A DNA stretch of 44,218 bases from the NCBI GenBank assembly GCA_964460035.1, contig CAYWPG010000033.1, positions 1-44,218 of the forward strand, written 5' to 3'. Each line of letters begins with the position of its first letter. Positions within the stretch are counted from its first letter, which is position 1. Positions 32,000-41,132 of this stretch are shown here, one piece after another. Origin of the DNA: CAYWPG01 sp964460035. Its GTDB lineage: Bacteria > Pseudomonadota > Gammaproteobacteria > Nitrococcales > AK92. Position numbers and translations under genes: made by a program. Under the pieces are notes generated by a model. The model was not told where the DNA came from. It made no database searches and saw only the letters and a list, made by a program, of their open reading frames with translations.

Positions 32000-33217
32000 A
32001 TGGAAGCCAATGCGAACACGGCGCATCTGGGCCTGATGTGTCTGGACGAATGGGAGGGAACCCACGGCACCCTGCCGGTGGACGTAGTACTGCTGACCCA
32101 TCTGCGCGACGATGCCGATCTGGTGCGCTTGCTCCCATGGACGGAGGAGTTCACGCCACGTTACCGGCGAACGCTATTGCGCCATCTACGTCCGATCACC
32201 GCAGAAGTGATCGAGTTACCGACGCTCACTGCGGGATTGCTGTTCGCGCCTTGCCTGCCCGAGGAGATGGTCCGGCCCGAAGCGCGCCAAGCCTGCAGGC
32301 GTATGCTGGAATCCGAGGCTATTCCCAAGTTGGAACAAATGGGAACGCGCTATGCCTGTCTTGGCGGCCTGATGGCCTCGCTGACGGGCTACGGGCGGCG
32401 GCTCGCCGCGACTGCCGAAGCCGCCGGTATCACTGTCAGCACCGGGCATTCTGCGACGGCCGTGTCGGTTTACCGCACCTACGTGCGGGCCGTCGAGGAG
32501 CTAGGGCGGGACTACCGCAATGGGCGGATGGTGGTGCTGGGCCTGGGCAGCGTCGGGGTGGGCTTCGTAAGGCTGCTCATGCAACGGCTGGAGAAGCCCA
32601 AGGAGCTGGTCCTGGTCGATCGCCCTTTTCGTCGCGAGCATTTGAGGAAACTGGCAGCGGAGTTCGCGCGCTACGGGAATCTATGCGTCAGCGTCGAGAC
32701 GACCCTGGAGGGTGGCGGGCTGGACGCCGACAGCGTCTGTTACGACTGCGACTTTCTCGTCAGCGCTATCAGCTCCTGGAACGTCATAGACATTGATCGA
32801 GTCGCGCCGGGCACAGTACTTGTCGATTGCGGTCTGCCCGCGTGCTGGTCGCGCGAGGCCGCCTGGCAGCGCTGCTCGGAGCGGATGGATATAGTGCCTT
32901 GCGAGGCAGGCTTGGTCGATTGCAGCAGTTTGGGCTACAGGGGGCGGTTTCCGTTCGGTTTTGCCGGTCATGGCGCGGCCGGTACCGCGACGGCGTGGTG
33001 CTGCTTGACGGAAGGGATGATTCTCAAGCAGCTGCCCGAGCTCGCGCCCACACTGGGGGAACCCAGCACCATTGGGGTCGCGGGTTTCGATGAAGCCTTC
33101 GACGAGCTGGGGCTAGGCGCTGCCGCCTTGCAGTGCGGGGGACGGTACCTTCCAGTGGCAGAGTTGCGGGAGGTGCTGCCCGTGCGCGCAGAGCACGGCG
33201 CCGGACTGACGGCGTGA
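32000..33217 (+). CDS. Acyl-ACP/acyl-thioester reductase-like Rossmann protein
   Basis: 405 residues; no signal peptide. The plan resembles cyanobacterial acyl-ACP reductase (AAR), which makes fatty aldehydes from acyl-ACP. The N-terminal domain holds YACLGGLMASLTGYG (118-132) and TVSTGHSATAVSVYRTY (145-161), paralleling AAR's ALGGFSS and TGNTHTAYV segments. A Rossmann fold starts with VVLGLGSVGVGFVRLL (178-193). Late in the protein, AWCCLTEGMILKQL (332-345) aligns with AAR's ACFAEAILLEF, whose cysteine forms the acyl-enzyme; Cys335 sits at that position. The middle has CGLPACWSREAAW and unusual Cys content. GGAGGGGGG lies before the ATG. It may also be a shikimate-dehydrogenase-like protein with another substrate. 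Family assignment is by my alignment only. Confidence 0.6.
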   Translation: MEANANTAHLGLMCLDEWEGTHGTLPVDVVLLTHLRDDADLVRLLPWTEEFTPRYRRTLLRHLRPITAEVIELPTLTAGLLFAPCLPEEMVRPEARQACRRMLESEAIPKLEQMGTRYACLGGLMASLTGYGRRLAATAEAAGITVSTGHSATAVSVYRTYVRAVEELGRDYRNGRMVVLGLGSVGVGFVRLLMQRLEKPKELVLVDRPFRREHLRKLAAEFARYGNLCVSVETTLEGGGLDADSVCYDCDFLVSAISSWNVIDIDRVAPGTVLVDCGLPACWSREAAWQRCSERMDIVPCEAGLVDCSSLGYRGRFPFGFAGHGAAGTATAWCCLTEGMILKQLPELAPTLGEPSTIGVAGFDEAFDELGLGAAALQCGGRYLPVAELREVLPVRAEHGAGLTA

Positions 33218-33580
33218 TCGACGGCGGGCGCTGGCTGGCCGAGGCCAACAGCACTGGGGGGGAGGGGGCCGCTCTCTGACTCGGGTCCGCAATCCTACAT
33301 AAGGCGTGCCGCGTTCAGCTAACGCAAGGCCCCGCCGCGGCGGTAGTCGGCGCGCGGGAGGCTGTCTCCCGTGGCCCCGGAACGATGCTCCCGTGTGCTC
33401 GTTCCCTTCACGCGCCAGACGTGCTGCCCAGAGGGGTAGTGGCGGCAGTCCGACCTGCGCAAGAGGTGCTGTCAGGGTACCGCTTGTTCTAAACTTCATC
33501 ATCCACTACACGAGCGACCACGGTACCGGACCAAGAAGCCGGGCGAAAAGGCGCGCGCCGATTACGTACAGGAGTCACGC
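33218..33580. other. Intergenic region before chorismate mutase
   Basis: About 360 bp with no convincing gene. A hairpin-prone GC tract (33230-33270) follows the reductase-like gene but has no T tract. I see no promoter I can support. Confidence 0.35.
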
Positions 33581-33865
33581 ATGTCCGAAGAATCCCTGCA
33601 GATGCTCAGGCAGGAAATCGATGTGCTCGATGAGCGTCTGATCGAGGTGCTGGCGGCACGGTTTGCCGTTACCGAACGGGTGGGGATACTCAAGAAAAAG
33701 CTGGGGCTGCCGGCGGTGGATGAGGAGCGCGAAGCGCGCCAGGCACAGCGGCTGCGGGAGTTGGCAGCAAAGCACGGTGTGGACGAGGAGCTCGCGCTGA
33801 GGGTATTGCGAGTGGTGATAGACCATGTGGTGGCCAACCACAGGCGGATACAGGCAGAGGGCTGA
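33581..33865 (+). CDS. Chorismate mutase, AroQ class
   Basis: 94-residue all-helical chorismate mutase converting chorismate to prephenate for Phe/Tyr synthesis. The active-site residues of the AroQ fold are visible: Arg10 (LRQEIDVLDERLIEVLAAR), Arg27, Lys38 (VGILKKKLG) and Arg50 (DEEREARQ), which line up with Arg11, Arg28, Lys39 and Arg51 of E. coli P-protein mutase. The C-terminal helix is VVIDHVVANHRRIQ, where the usual Gln position is Asn or His. The protein is free-standing, not fused to prephenate dehydratase or dehydrogenase. No signal peptide, so a cytoplasmic not a secreted AroQ. No SD stronger than GGAG before the ATG. Confidence 0.92.
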   Translation: MSEESLQMLRQEIDVLDERLIEVLAARFAVTERVGILKKKLGLPAVDEEREARQAQRLRELAAKHGVDEELALRVLRVVIDHVVANHRRIQAEG

Positions 33866-33881
33866 CCGATAGCGGCAGGCT

Positions 33882-33906
33882 GCGACGGCACCGGGGGTGC
33901 CGTCGC
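33882..33906. terminator. Hairpin between convergent chorismate mutase and outer-membrane protein genes
   Basis: GCGACGGCACC (33882-33892), GGG loop and GGTGCCGTCGC (33896-33906) form a perfect 11-bp stem between two convergent stops. No T tract is present, so termination strength is uncertain. Confidence 0.6.
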
Positions 33907-33921
33907 GGTGATGAGCGGCGA

Positions 33922-34662
33922 TCAGAACGCTGCGTTGATGCGCACGATACCGGGGATACCGGTCACGTCGATCGGGCCGCGGGTGACGAACGAGAAATCC
34001 AGGGTGATACGCTCGTTATAGATCCAGCGGGCCCCCAGGGAGAGGCGGTTGTCGTCGAGCACGTCGCCGCCGCTCACGTACATGAACTCTATGCCGGGTT
34101 GGAAGCTGCCGACGCTCGTGGCGGGGAGCTTCAAATGTGCGCCGAAGCCCAAGTTGATGATGTTGCCGTCACGCACATCGTCCGCCAGTACCAGCGCTGG
34201 GTTGAAGTTGAGGATGACGTCGGGGGTCTCCATGGTGAAGGCGCCGCCGAGCACCAGGTTGGTGTAGTCGAACTCGACGTCGTTCCCGAATTCGTCCTCG
34301 AGCTCGATATCGGTGTGCGCAATGCCGCCGTAGACCGCCACGCGTACGGGAGCGGGCGCTCCGAACTCTATATTGCCCAATCCCCATTTCAGTACCGCTT
34401 CGCTGGCCGAAAAGCCGTCCAAGCCGCTGTTGAGGATGAGCTCGCTCTGGGGCAGGCCAAGGCGGATGCCGCCAGCGGTGCCGTTGATCTCGCTGAATCC
34501 AGTTACAAGATCCACCGACGCAGTGCGTTGGTTGACCGTGCCTCGCTCCAGCATGAATCCTCGGCTGGGTGTATTCGGCTGCTGCGCATGAACCAGGGTG
34601 GAGGCGCAGGTCAAACCAGCCAGGGTCAAAGCAAGGCCGACGGTCTTGATACGGTCCATCAT
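33922..34662 (-). CDS. Outer-membrane beta-barrel-like exported protein
   Basis: 246 residues. The ATG at 34662 has AGGAG 6 nt upstream and gives a signal peptide (RIKTVGLALTLAGLTCASTLVHAQQ, cleavage near 27). The rest is a series of alternating amphipathic strands with aromatic girdles (SVDLVTGFSEING, RVAVYGGIAHTDIEL, NLVLGGAFTMET, LGARWIYNERITLDFSFVTRG) and a terminal Phe (RINAAF), all typical of outer-membrane beta-barrels. It is similar in plan to small OmpW- or opacity-like porins and transporters without a match I can name. Convergent with chorismate mutase. Confidence 0.75.
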   Translation of the reverse strand: MMDRIKTVGLALTLAGLTCASTLVHAQQPNTPSRGFMLERGTVNQRTASVDLVTGFSEINGTAGGIRLGLPQSELILNSGLDGFSASEAVLKWGLGNIEFGAPAPVRVAVYGGIAHTDIELEDEFGNDVEFDYTNLVLGGAFTMETPDVILNFNPALVLADDVRDGNIINLGFGAHLKLPATSVGSFQPGIEFMYVSGGDVLDDNRLSLGARWIYNERITLDFSFVTRGPIDVTGIPGIVRINAAF

Positions 34663-34898
34663 CGAATCTCCTAATTCTGTCTTGTCGTTGTCACACGCTG
34701 GTGCGGCTAGCCGAGCCAAGAGCAGGCGTTTTGCCTACTCGATCGGCAGCCCGGTCCGCCCCCAACCGGCTGCAGCCGCGCGGGGATAGTAACGGAGTCA
34801 TCAACTTAGAGGCAATTTTGAAAGGACTTGGGAAACTGCCGCCGCTATGTGGAGGTTCGGCCTGGGGCGTACCCTGGCCGCGAATCTGCACGCAGCTT

Positions 34899-36554
34899 CT
34901 AGCGGTGAGACAGAAACTGGTGAATGTCCTGTACGGCCGCAGCGCCTTCGCCCACCGCCGAGGCGATGCGTTTGGGGGCCCCGTAGCGAACGTCGCCCGC
35001 TGCGAACACCCCCGGTAGGCTACTTTCCATGGGCAGGGGCGAGTCGGCTAACGGCTCGGTGTTGGAGTGGCTCAGATCGCGTCCTGTGAGCACGTAGCCT
35101 TCGCTGTCGCGCTGCAGCGCCGGCGGCAGCCAGTTGGTGTTGGGCGTGCCGCCAATCAAGATGAATAGCGCGGCTGCCTCGACGGTGTGTGTCTCGCCTG
35201 TGGGACTGTGGCGCAGTACCAGACCCTCCAGAAGATTCTCCCCGATACCGTCGACCACGGTGGTCTCGTAGCGTACGACGATGTTACGCGTACTCTTCAG
35301 TTCCTTTATCAAATAGGCGGACATCGAGTGGGCTAACGCGCCGCCCCGTACCAGCAGGGTAACCTGTCGGGCGTAGCGAGCCAGGTGCAGCGCGGCCTGT
35401 CCGGCGGAGTTTCCCGCGCCCACGACATACACCGACTTGTCGCGCATGCCTTGGGCTTCGCTCACCGCTGTACCGTAATAGACGCCCGAGCCGATAAGGC
35501 GGTCGATGTTGTCTATGCCCAGGCGGCGATAGGCGATGCCCATGGCCAGGAGCACCGATCGGCTGCGCACCTTATCGGTATTGGACAGCTGCAGCTCCCA
35601 TTGCGCACCCACGGGGTTCAGCGCCGTTACCTTGCTGGAGAACACGAACTGAGCCTCGAACAGCCAGGCCTGGCGGTACGCGGCGCGCATGAGTTCGCCC
35701 CCGCTGACGCCGCGCGGGAAACCCAGGTAGTTGCGCACCATGGAGCTGGTCCCCGCCTGCCCGCCGGGAGCTTGGTATTCGAACACCACGGTATCCAGTC
35801 CTTCGGATGCGGCGTACATCGCAGCGGAGAGGCCAGCCGGACCGGCGCCGACGATGGCCAGATCGAATGTGCGGGTGTCCGGATGGATGCGAATGCCTAT
35901 GGCTTCGTCCAGCTCGCTGTCGGTGGGATCCACCAGAACACGTGCGTCGTAGAGCACGCACACGGGTAAGCGCGCCGGATCGGCTTCCACGGCTTTGAGC
36001 AGATCCTGCCCCTCTACGCTGTTTACATCGTAGAATACAGCCGGGATACCGCCGCGGTTCATCATGTCGCGCAGCTCGAAAGAACGCGGCGCCCATTGCT
36101 CGCCGACGATGCGAACCAGCTGGAATTCGTTGCTTCGGCCTTCGCTCCACTCGGCGAGCAAGGTGGTGACGGAACGGTAAAACTGTTCGTCCGGGCTGGC
36201 GTAGGGTTTGCGGATGTAGTCGTCAGCCTGGTTGAACGTCAGCGCCTGCAGTAAGGTCCCGGCGCAGGATATATCTCCGAGGGGAATTAGCAGAGCTCGC
36301 TTGGTGTCGCGCATGTGCTCGCCCACCAGCGTGAGGAAATCCGTTCCGCCCATGGAAGGCAGCCCGTAGTCGGCAAGAACCAGTGGAAGCGCACGTCCCG
36401 CCGCCTGTAGCTGCGCGATGGTCTCGAGCCCGGCTTCGCCCGTCGCACGGGTGATGATTTCGTAGTCCGCACCGTAACGGCGCTCTAATGCGGCAGCGGT
36501 CTTCCGGCACGACTCCACGTCGTGATCCAGGGTCATGATAACGGGTCTCGCCAT
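34899..36554 (-). CDS. Receiver-domain / thioredoxin-reductase-like flavoprotein fusion lacking CxxC
   Basis: 551-residue, three-part protein. Residues 1-130 form a response-regulator receiver with phospho-acceptor Asp62 (LVLADYGLPSMGG) and Lys116 (YIRKPY). Residues 143-220 look like a thioredoxin/glutaredoxin fold without cysteines (WAPRSFELRDMMN). Residues 229-551 are a TrxR-like FAD/NAD(P)H module: LAIVGAGPAGLSAAMYAAS (FAD), YVVGAGNSAGQAALHLARYA (NAD(P)) and GVFAAGDVRYGAPKRIASAVGEGAAAV. The redox CxxC pair of real thioredoxin reductases is replaced by GTAV (361-364, in GVYYGTAVSEAQ). Similar receiver/TrxR-like fusions are annotated in databases, but their function is not settled. It may act as an NAD(P)H-dependent flavin redox sensor or reductase under His-kinase control. 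No kinase gene is adjacent. Start ATG 36554 has GGAGGG. Confidence 0.88.
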   Translation of the reverse strand: MARPVIMTLDHDVESCRKTAAALERRYGADYEIITRATGEAGLETIAQLQAAGRALPLVLADYGLPSMGGTDFLTLVGEHMRDTKRALLIPLGDISCAGTLLQALTFNQADDYIRKPYASPDEQFYRSVTTLLAEWSEGRSNEFQLVRIVGEQWAPRSFELRDMMNRGGIPAVFYDVNSVEGQDLLKAVEADPARLPVCVLYDARVLVDPTDSELDEAIGIRIHPDTRTFDLAIVGAGPAGLSAAMYAASEGLDTVVFEYQAPGGQAGTSSMVRNYLGFPRGVSGGELMRAAYRQAWLFEAQFVFSSKVTALNPVGAQWELQLSNTDKVRSRSVLLAMGIAYRRLGIDNIDRLIGSGVYYGTAVSEAQGMRDKSVYVVGAGNSAGQAALHLARYARQVTLLVRGGALAHSMSAYLIKELKSTRNIVVRYETTVVDGIGENLLEGLVLRHSPTGETHTVEAAALFILIGGTPNTNWLPPALQRDSEGYVLTGRDLSHSNTEPLADSPLPMESSLPGVFAAGDVRYGAPKRIASAVGEGAAAVQDIHQFLSHR

Positions 36555-36855
36555 GGCAGCCCTCCTCGCCAGCACTATGGTCCGGCCGGACTCGTGTAAC
36601 GGGTTCTGGACAGCGCACTTTGGGAGGTTCTGGGCGAATACAAGCGGTGGGAGCGAAAAAATCGTCAGAGCCTGTTTCTAGCGGGCCGCACTGCGGCGCG
36701 GGGGACGCGAGCCGGCCCGAGAAAGTACCTCTGCTGCCCGTGTCCGGCCTTTGGCATGGTCCGAACACAGACCCGCGCGCAAGCCGCGACCTGCGGACAG
36801 CAGTTGCGTCCTTATCGTGACGAAGTGACGGCCGGGCGTGCTTGACAAGCGGCGC

Positions 36856-38796
36856 TTAGGTCTTGAACTGCTGTACCATGCCACGCAATTCTTCGGCCAA
36901 GCGCGCCAGCGCCTCGCTTGCCTGCGCCGTTTGTACTACGCCGCGCGCGTTTTCTTCCGAAACTTCCTTGATCGCGGTAATGCTGCGGTTGATCTCCTGA
37001 GCCGCGGCGGTTTGCTCCTCCGTAGCGATGGCGACCTGATCCCCCATTTGCTCTATGGTGGCTACGGCCAGAGCTATCCGTTCCAGGGACTCTCCGGCTT
37101 TGGTCACTTCGTTCGCACTGGCTTCGACCCTGGATCGGCTGACCTCCATCAGGCTGGTCACGTGGTCGGCCCGGTCTTGCAATGCTTCAATCATGGACTG
37201 GATCTGTGCCGTGGCCTCTTGGGTGCGGCGCGCCAGATTCCGCACTTCCTCGGCCACCACGGCGAACCCGCGGCCATTGTCTCCCGCGCGCGCAGCCTCG
37301 ATGGCCGCATTGAGTGCCAGCAAATTCGTCTGCTCGGCTACCGCGCTGATTACATTGAGAATCTCGCCGATGCCGTCGCTGTCGGCTTTCAGAAGCAGGA
37401 TGGCTTGCGATGTGTCCTGGACACTGGCGATCAGCGAGTCGATTGCCTCGGTGGTCGCCTGGACGATCTGCTTGCCGCGCTCCGCCTCGGAGTTGGTATC
37501 GCGGATGCTGTCCGCGGTAGCCTGGATGCTACGCGCCACTTCTTCCACCGCGGCCGCCATCTCGTTCATGGCGGTAGCCGCGTCGGTGATCTGAGCCGTC
37601 TGGCGCCGCGTTCCCCTATCGGTGACTTCATTTATCTGGGCAAGTTCGCCGGCAGCCGAGGCGATTTCCAGCGCGTACTCGCGAGTGCGACCAATCATGC
37701 TTCGCAGTTGCTGTTGCATGTCTGCGATAGCGGCTAACAAGCTGTCCTTATCGTGCGGGCTTAGCGTTACGGGCACGGTCATGTCGCCACTGGCTAGGCG
37801 TTTTACGATATTAGCCGCGTCGCTGGGATCGCCACCCAAGGTGCGCATCAGGGAACGTACCATCGCCAGGCTCGCCAGCATGGCCAGCACCAGTATTGCC
37901 GCTGTGGAAAGCGTGACCCGCCAGAATGCCGCCTGCACGCCAGCCAGGGCGATAGCTTCCTCGACTTCCAGTACCAGTCCCCAGCCGAGCAATGGGATGT
38001 CGGTATAACTGCCAACGACCGGAATGCCGGCCGCGTTGCGGTAGCGGCCGACCCCGCTACGCCCTGCGCTCAGCGCTTCGGCGGCTTGGGTTTCCAACGC
38101 CTGGTTGCGATCGGGTGCTGAGGCTGTAGGAGTGATGGGTTTGCGATCGCGGTCCAGCAGATAGATTTCCGAGCCGGTGCCCAAGGTCAACGCGCCGACG
38201 CGCTCCAGGATGGTCTCCAGCTGCACTGCGCCACGCATCACCCCCACGATTTCGCCACGATGACGAATGGGCACGGCGACGGTGCTTACCAGATTGCCGC
38301 TGGAGCGCGAGATCAGCGGGCGGGAGAAGACGTCCTGGCCGGTCATCACCTGGCGGAACCAGTCCCGATCGGCAACATTGAAGGCGTGCGCCTCCTCCGG
38401 GCGCATTACCCGGGTTCGGCCGTTTTCGAAGGCGACGCCAACGATGCCCCGCCCCTGTGGGCTGATGACGAATAAGGTGTCGTAGTGTCCTTGACTGCCG
38501 GCCATGCGTTCGAGCAAGTGCTGTAGCTGGTCGCGCTCCAGGTGCTGAGCCGCGGCGAGGCTGGCCAGGTAGCGCATTTCGTCCTGACGGCTGTGCAACC
38601 AGGTCATAAACGCTTGGGCATTCGTCTGTCCCGTGTTCTCCAGATGGCTCAGAGTTGCACGAATGTCCGCGCTACGGTACTGGAAATAGATCAAGCTGGT
38701 TACGACGGCAATGGAGCCAACCACCAGCGCGAGTATCATTAGCGTGAGCCGTCCCCCGAAGCCTAGTTTGATCGAAAAGCGCGGCGGCACTTGCAT
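36856..38796 (-). CDS. Methyl-accepting chemotaxis protein with dCache sensor
   Basis: 646-residue chemoreceptor. It begins with a short N-terminus and membrane helix (LTLMILALVVGSIAVVTSLIYFQY), a periplasmic dCache-type sensor (about 40-290, with YDTLFVISPQGRGIVG, DRDWFRQVMTG and GSEIYLLDRDRKPITP), a second membrane helix around 305-330, a HAMP domain (MRTLGGDPSDAANIVKRLASGDMTVP) and a signalling domain whose hairpin tip is ISAVAEQTNLLALNAAIEAARAGDNGRGFAVVAEEVRNLA. It ends without a CheR pentapeptide. Start ATG 38796 has GGAGAG upstream. dCache sensors commonly bind amino acids or carboxylates. A possible flagellar promoter lies upstream. No che genes are in the window. Confidence 0.94.
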   Translation of the reverse strand: MQVPPRFSIKLGFGGRLTLMILALVVGSIAVVTSLIYFQYRSADIRATLSHLENTGQTNAQAFMTWLHSRQDEMRYLASLAAAQHLERDQLQHLLERMAGSQGHYDTLFVISPQGRGIVGVAFENGRTRVMRPEEAHAFNVADRDWFRQVMTGQDVFSRPLISRSSGNLVSTVAVPIRHRGEIVGVMRGAVQLETILERVGALTLGTGSEIYLLDRDRKPITPTASAPDRNQALETQAAEALSAGRSGVGRYRNAAGIPVVGSYTDIPLLGWGLVLEVEEAIALAGVQAAFWRVTLSTAAILVLAMLASLAMVRSLMRTLGGDPSDAANIVKRLASGDMTVPVTLSPHDKDSLLAAIADMQQQLRSMIGRTREYALEIASAAGELAQINEVTDRGTRRQTAQITDAATAMNEMAAAVEEVARSIQATADSIRDTNSEAERGKQIVQATTEAIDSLIASVQDTSQAILLLKADSDGIGEILNVISAVAEQTNLLALNAAIEAARAGDNGRGFAVVAEEVRNLARRTQEATAQIQSMIEALQDRADHVTSLMEVSRSRVEASANEVTKAGESLERIALAVATIEQMGDQVAIATEEQTAAAQEINRSITAIKEVSEENARGVVQTAQASEALARLAEELRGMVQQFKT

Positions 38797-38894
38797 TCGA
38801 GCGTCTCTCCAGAGCGGTTTGTCGATTTTGTCGAGGACAAGCCAAGTTGGGCGATTGCAATGCAACGGCCCTGGTTTTTTCGCCATCGTAATGT

Positions 38895-38920
38895 TTAACG
38901 GCCTCTTTCCGCTTTACTTA
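38895..38920 (-). promoter_or_regulatory. Candidate FliA (sigma-28) promoter for the chemoreceptor
   Basis: On the minus strand TAAGTAAA (38920-38913) and GCCGTTAA (38902-38895) are separated by 10 bp. The second box matches 7 of 8 bases of the FliA -10 consensus GCCGATAA; the first is a poorer match to TAAAGTTT, and FliA spacing is normally 11. It lies about 100 bp before the start. FliA control is usual for chemoreceptors in gammaproteobacteria. Support is moderate. Confidence 0.4.
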
Positions 38921-39033
38921 AATCAAGTCAGCAGAAAATAAGGCAAATTTGGAAATAATTCGGTGGTTGGGAAGGGGAGGGGGAGGTTCTTCGGCAGGCG
39001 TGCCATAAAGCGTTTTGTATGCGGGCGAGAGCG

Positions 39034-40791
39034 CTATTCGTTGCGGTTAATCTGAGTGCCGAACTGCAATTCGGCGAGGTCCGCATACAGGCCGCCCTGT
39101 GCCATCAACTCGGCATGCGTTCCCTGAGCTACGATGCGGCCGTTCTGTAGCACCACAATGCGGTCGGCGCGCAGCACGGTCGCCAGTCTATGAGCGATTA
39201 CCAGGGTGGTGCGACTGGCCATCAAGCGCTCTAGCGCCTGCTGGATCAACTGCTCGCTGTGGGAGTCCAGCGCACTGGTCGCCTCGTCCAGCAATAGCAC
39301 GGGTGCCTTGCTGAGCAGCGCGCGCGCGATGGCGATGCGCTGCTTCTGGCCGCCGGAGAGGCGAACGCCGCGCTCGCCCAGAAAAGTGTCATAGCCCTGG
39401 GGCAGGGCGCGGATAAACCCATGGGCTTCGGCTGCGCGGGCTGCGGCCTCGACTTCGGCATCCGAAGCGTCCAAGCGCCCGTAGCGTATGTTTTCGCAAA
39501 CGCTGGCGCTGAATATCACCGGGTCTTGCGGTACCAGGGCAAGCTGGCCGCGCAGGAGCCGCAAGGGTATGTCGCGCAGATCCACCCCATCGAAGGCGAT
39601 GTTCCCGCGTTGCGGGTCGTAGAAGCGCAGCAGCAGCTGTAACACCGTACTCTTGCCGGCGCCGGAAGGGCCGACCAGAGCCACGGTCTCGCCGGGGCGG
39701 ATGATCAGGTCGAACTCGCTCAGCGCCGGCGTATCCGGACGGGAGGGATAAGCGAATTGGACGTGCCTGAACTCCAGCCGCCCTTCGCCACTTAGGGGCG
39801 GCGCTACGGCCGGCTCCGCGATACGGCTGCGGGTAGCCAGCAGCTCTCCCAGGCGCTCCGCAGCTCCGGCCGCACGTTGCACATCGCCCCAGACCTCGCT
39901 GAGCGAGCCGACCGAGCCGGCGGCGATCACAGCGTACAGCACGAACTGGCCCAGCTCTCCTGTGCTCAGGTTGCCGGCGATAACAGCACGCGCGCCCAGC
40001 CACAGCACCACCGTGATCGCTCCGAACACTAGCAGAATCACTATCGCGGTAAGCAGGGCGCGTGCGCGTGTGCGTTGCACAGCGGTGTTCAATGCCGCCG
40101 TTACGGCACTGCGAAAGCGCGCTTGCTCGTGCGGCTCGCGGGCATGCGCTTGCACTGTCCGGATTGCGTTGAGCGTCTCCGCGCTCAGTGCAGCGGTGGC
40201 CGCGATGCGGTCCTGGCTACGGCGGGACAGCGTTCGTACACGGCGGCCGAACACGACGATGGGCAGTACCACCAGCGGTATGACCAGCGCGATCAGTGTC
40301 GCCAGCCGCGGACTGGTCAGCACGAGCAATACACCGGCTCCTGCTAGCATGATCGCGCTGCGCAACGCCACCGAGGCGCTGGAGCCGAGAACGGTCTGAA
40401 CTAGCTCGGTATCGGTGGTGAGCCGCGACAGCAACTCCCCGGTGCGCGTGGTTTCGTAGAAAGAAGCGTCCAGCCTTAGCAGGTGTCCGTAAACGGCGTT
40501 ACGGATATCGGCGACGACGCGTTCGCCGAATACGGTGACGCAATAGAAGCGGGCGGCGGTGGCGGCCGCTAAAATCGCCGCCACTGCGAACAGGCCCAGG
40601 AAGTAGCGGTCGATACGTGCGGAGTGATCGGCAGCGAAGCCGGAGTCGATGACGAGGCGAAAGGCCAAAGGCAACGCCAGGGTGGCGGCGGCAGCGATCA
40701 GCAGGGCGACGATTGCGGCGATGAGCAGAGCCTTGTGGGGCCGTACGAACGGGAGCAGCGGGCGCAAAGCGCTAGGCGAAGGCAGGCTCAT
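39034..40791 (-). CDS. MsbA/ATM1-type ABC exporter half-transporter
   Basis: 585 residues: a six-helix membrane domain (about 20-320) fused to an ATPase domain. Walker A is VALVGPSGAGKSTVLQLLL, signature VRLSGGQKQRIAIARAL and Walker B APVLLLDEATSALDS; HRLATVLRADRIVVLQNGRIVAQGTHAELMAQGGLYADLAELQF ends it. Such half-transporters work as homodimers exporting lipids, peptides, drugs or glutathione-related compounds. Start ATG 40791 has GGAGTA about 6 nt upstream; the longer frame upstream has no membrane helices. The neighbouring membrane gene (41133) is divergent. The substrate is unknown. Confidence 0.92.
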   Translation of the reverse strand: MSLPSPSALRPLLPFVRPHKALLIAAIVALLIAAAATLALPLAFRLVIDSGFAADHSARIDRYFLGLFAVAAILAAATAARFYCVTVFGERVVADIRNAVYGHLLRLDASFYETTRTGELLSRLTTDTELVQTVLGSSASVALRSAIMLAGAGVLLVLTSPRLATLIALVIPLVVLPIVVFGRRVRTLSRRSQDRIAATAALSAETLNAIRTVQAHAREPHEQARFRSAVTAALNTAVQRTRARALLTAIVILLVFGAITVVLWLGARAVIAGNLSTGELGQFVLYAVIAAGSVGSLSEVWGDVQRAAGAAERLGELLATRSRIAEPAVAPPLSGEGRLEFRHVQFAYPSRPDTPALSEFDLIIRPGETVALVGPSGAGKSTVLQLLLRFYDPQRGNIAFDGVDLRDIPLRLLRGQLALVPQDPVIFSASVCENIRYGRLDASDAEVEAAARAAEAHGFIRALPQGYDTFLGERGVRLSGGQKQRIAIARALLSKAPVLLLDEATSALDSHSEQLIQQALERLMASRTTLVIAHRLATVLRADRIVVLQNGRIVAQGTHAELMAQGGLYADLAELQFGTQINRNE

Positions 40792-41132
40792 GAATACTCC
40801 GTTTTCCACACATATGACGGCGTTCCGGCAGGCTCCGGTTCGCGGGCGCGGGCTTGTGGCCGCGATTGGGCTACGCAGCGCTTCCGTAGGCTGATAGCGT
40901 AGAGCTGGACTTTCAATCGACTGCCAAGGCGCGGACTGGTACCAGTAACCGGGTGCAAACGATAGCGTACGCGCCTTGGCGAGCGGGCTCGTATGGGGCC
41001 GGCTCGTCGAGCAGCGGCAAATCGTACCTTGCCGCGGCCGCAGCGAACACCTCCGGCGGCATGAACCGGCTTGCGCCAGTGGGATGATTCGGGCTTTATA
41101 CAGCAATGCCGCATCGCCCTCATGAGTCGCTT

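Noticed and set aside
36640..36670. GTGGGAGCG as a second REP copy
   Set aside because: Only nine bases match, with no palindromic tail or facing partner.
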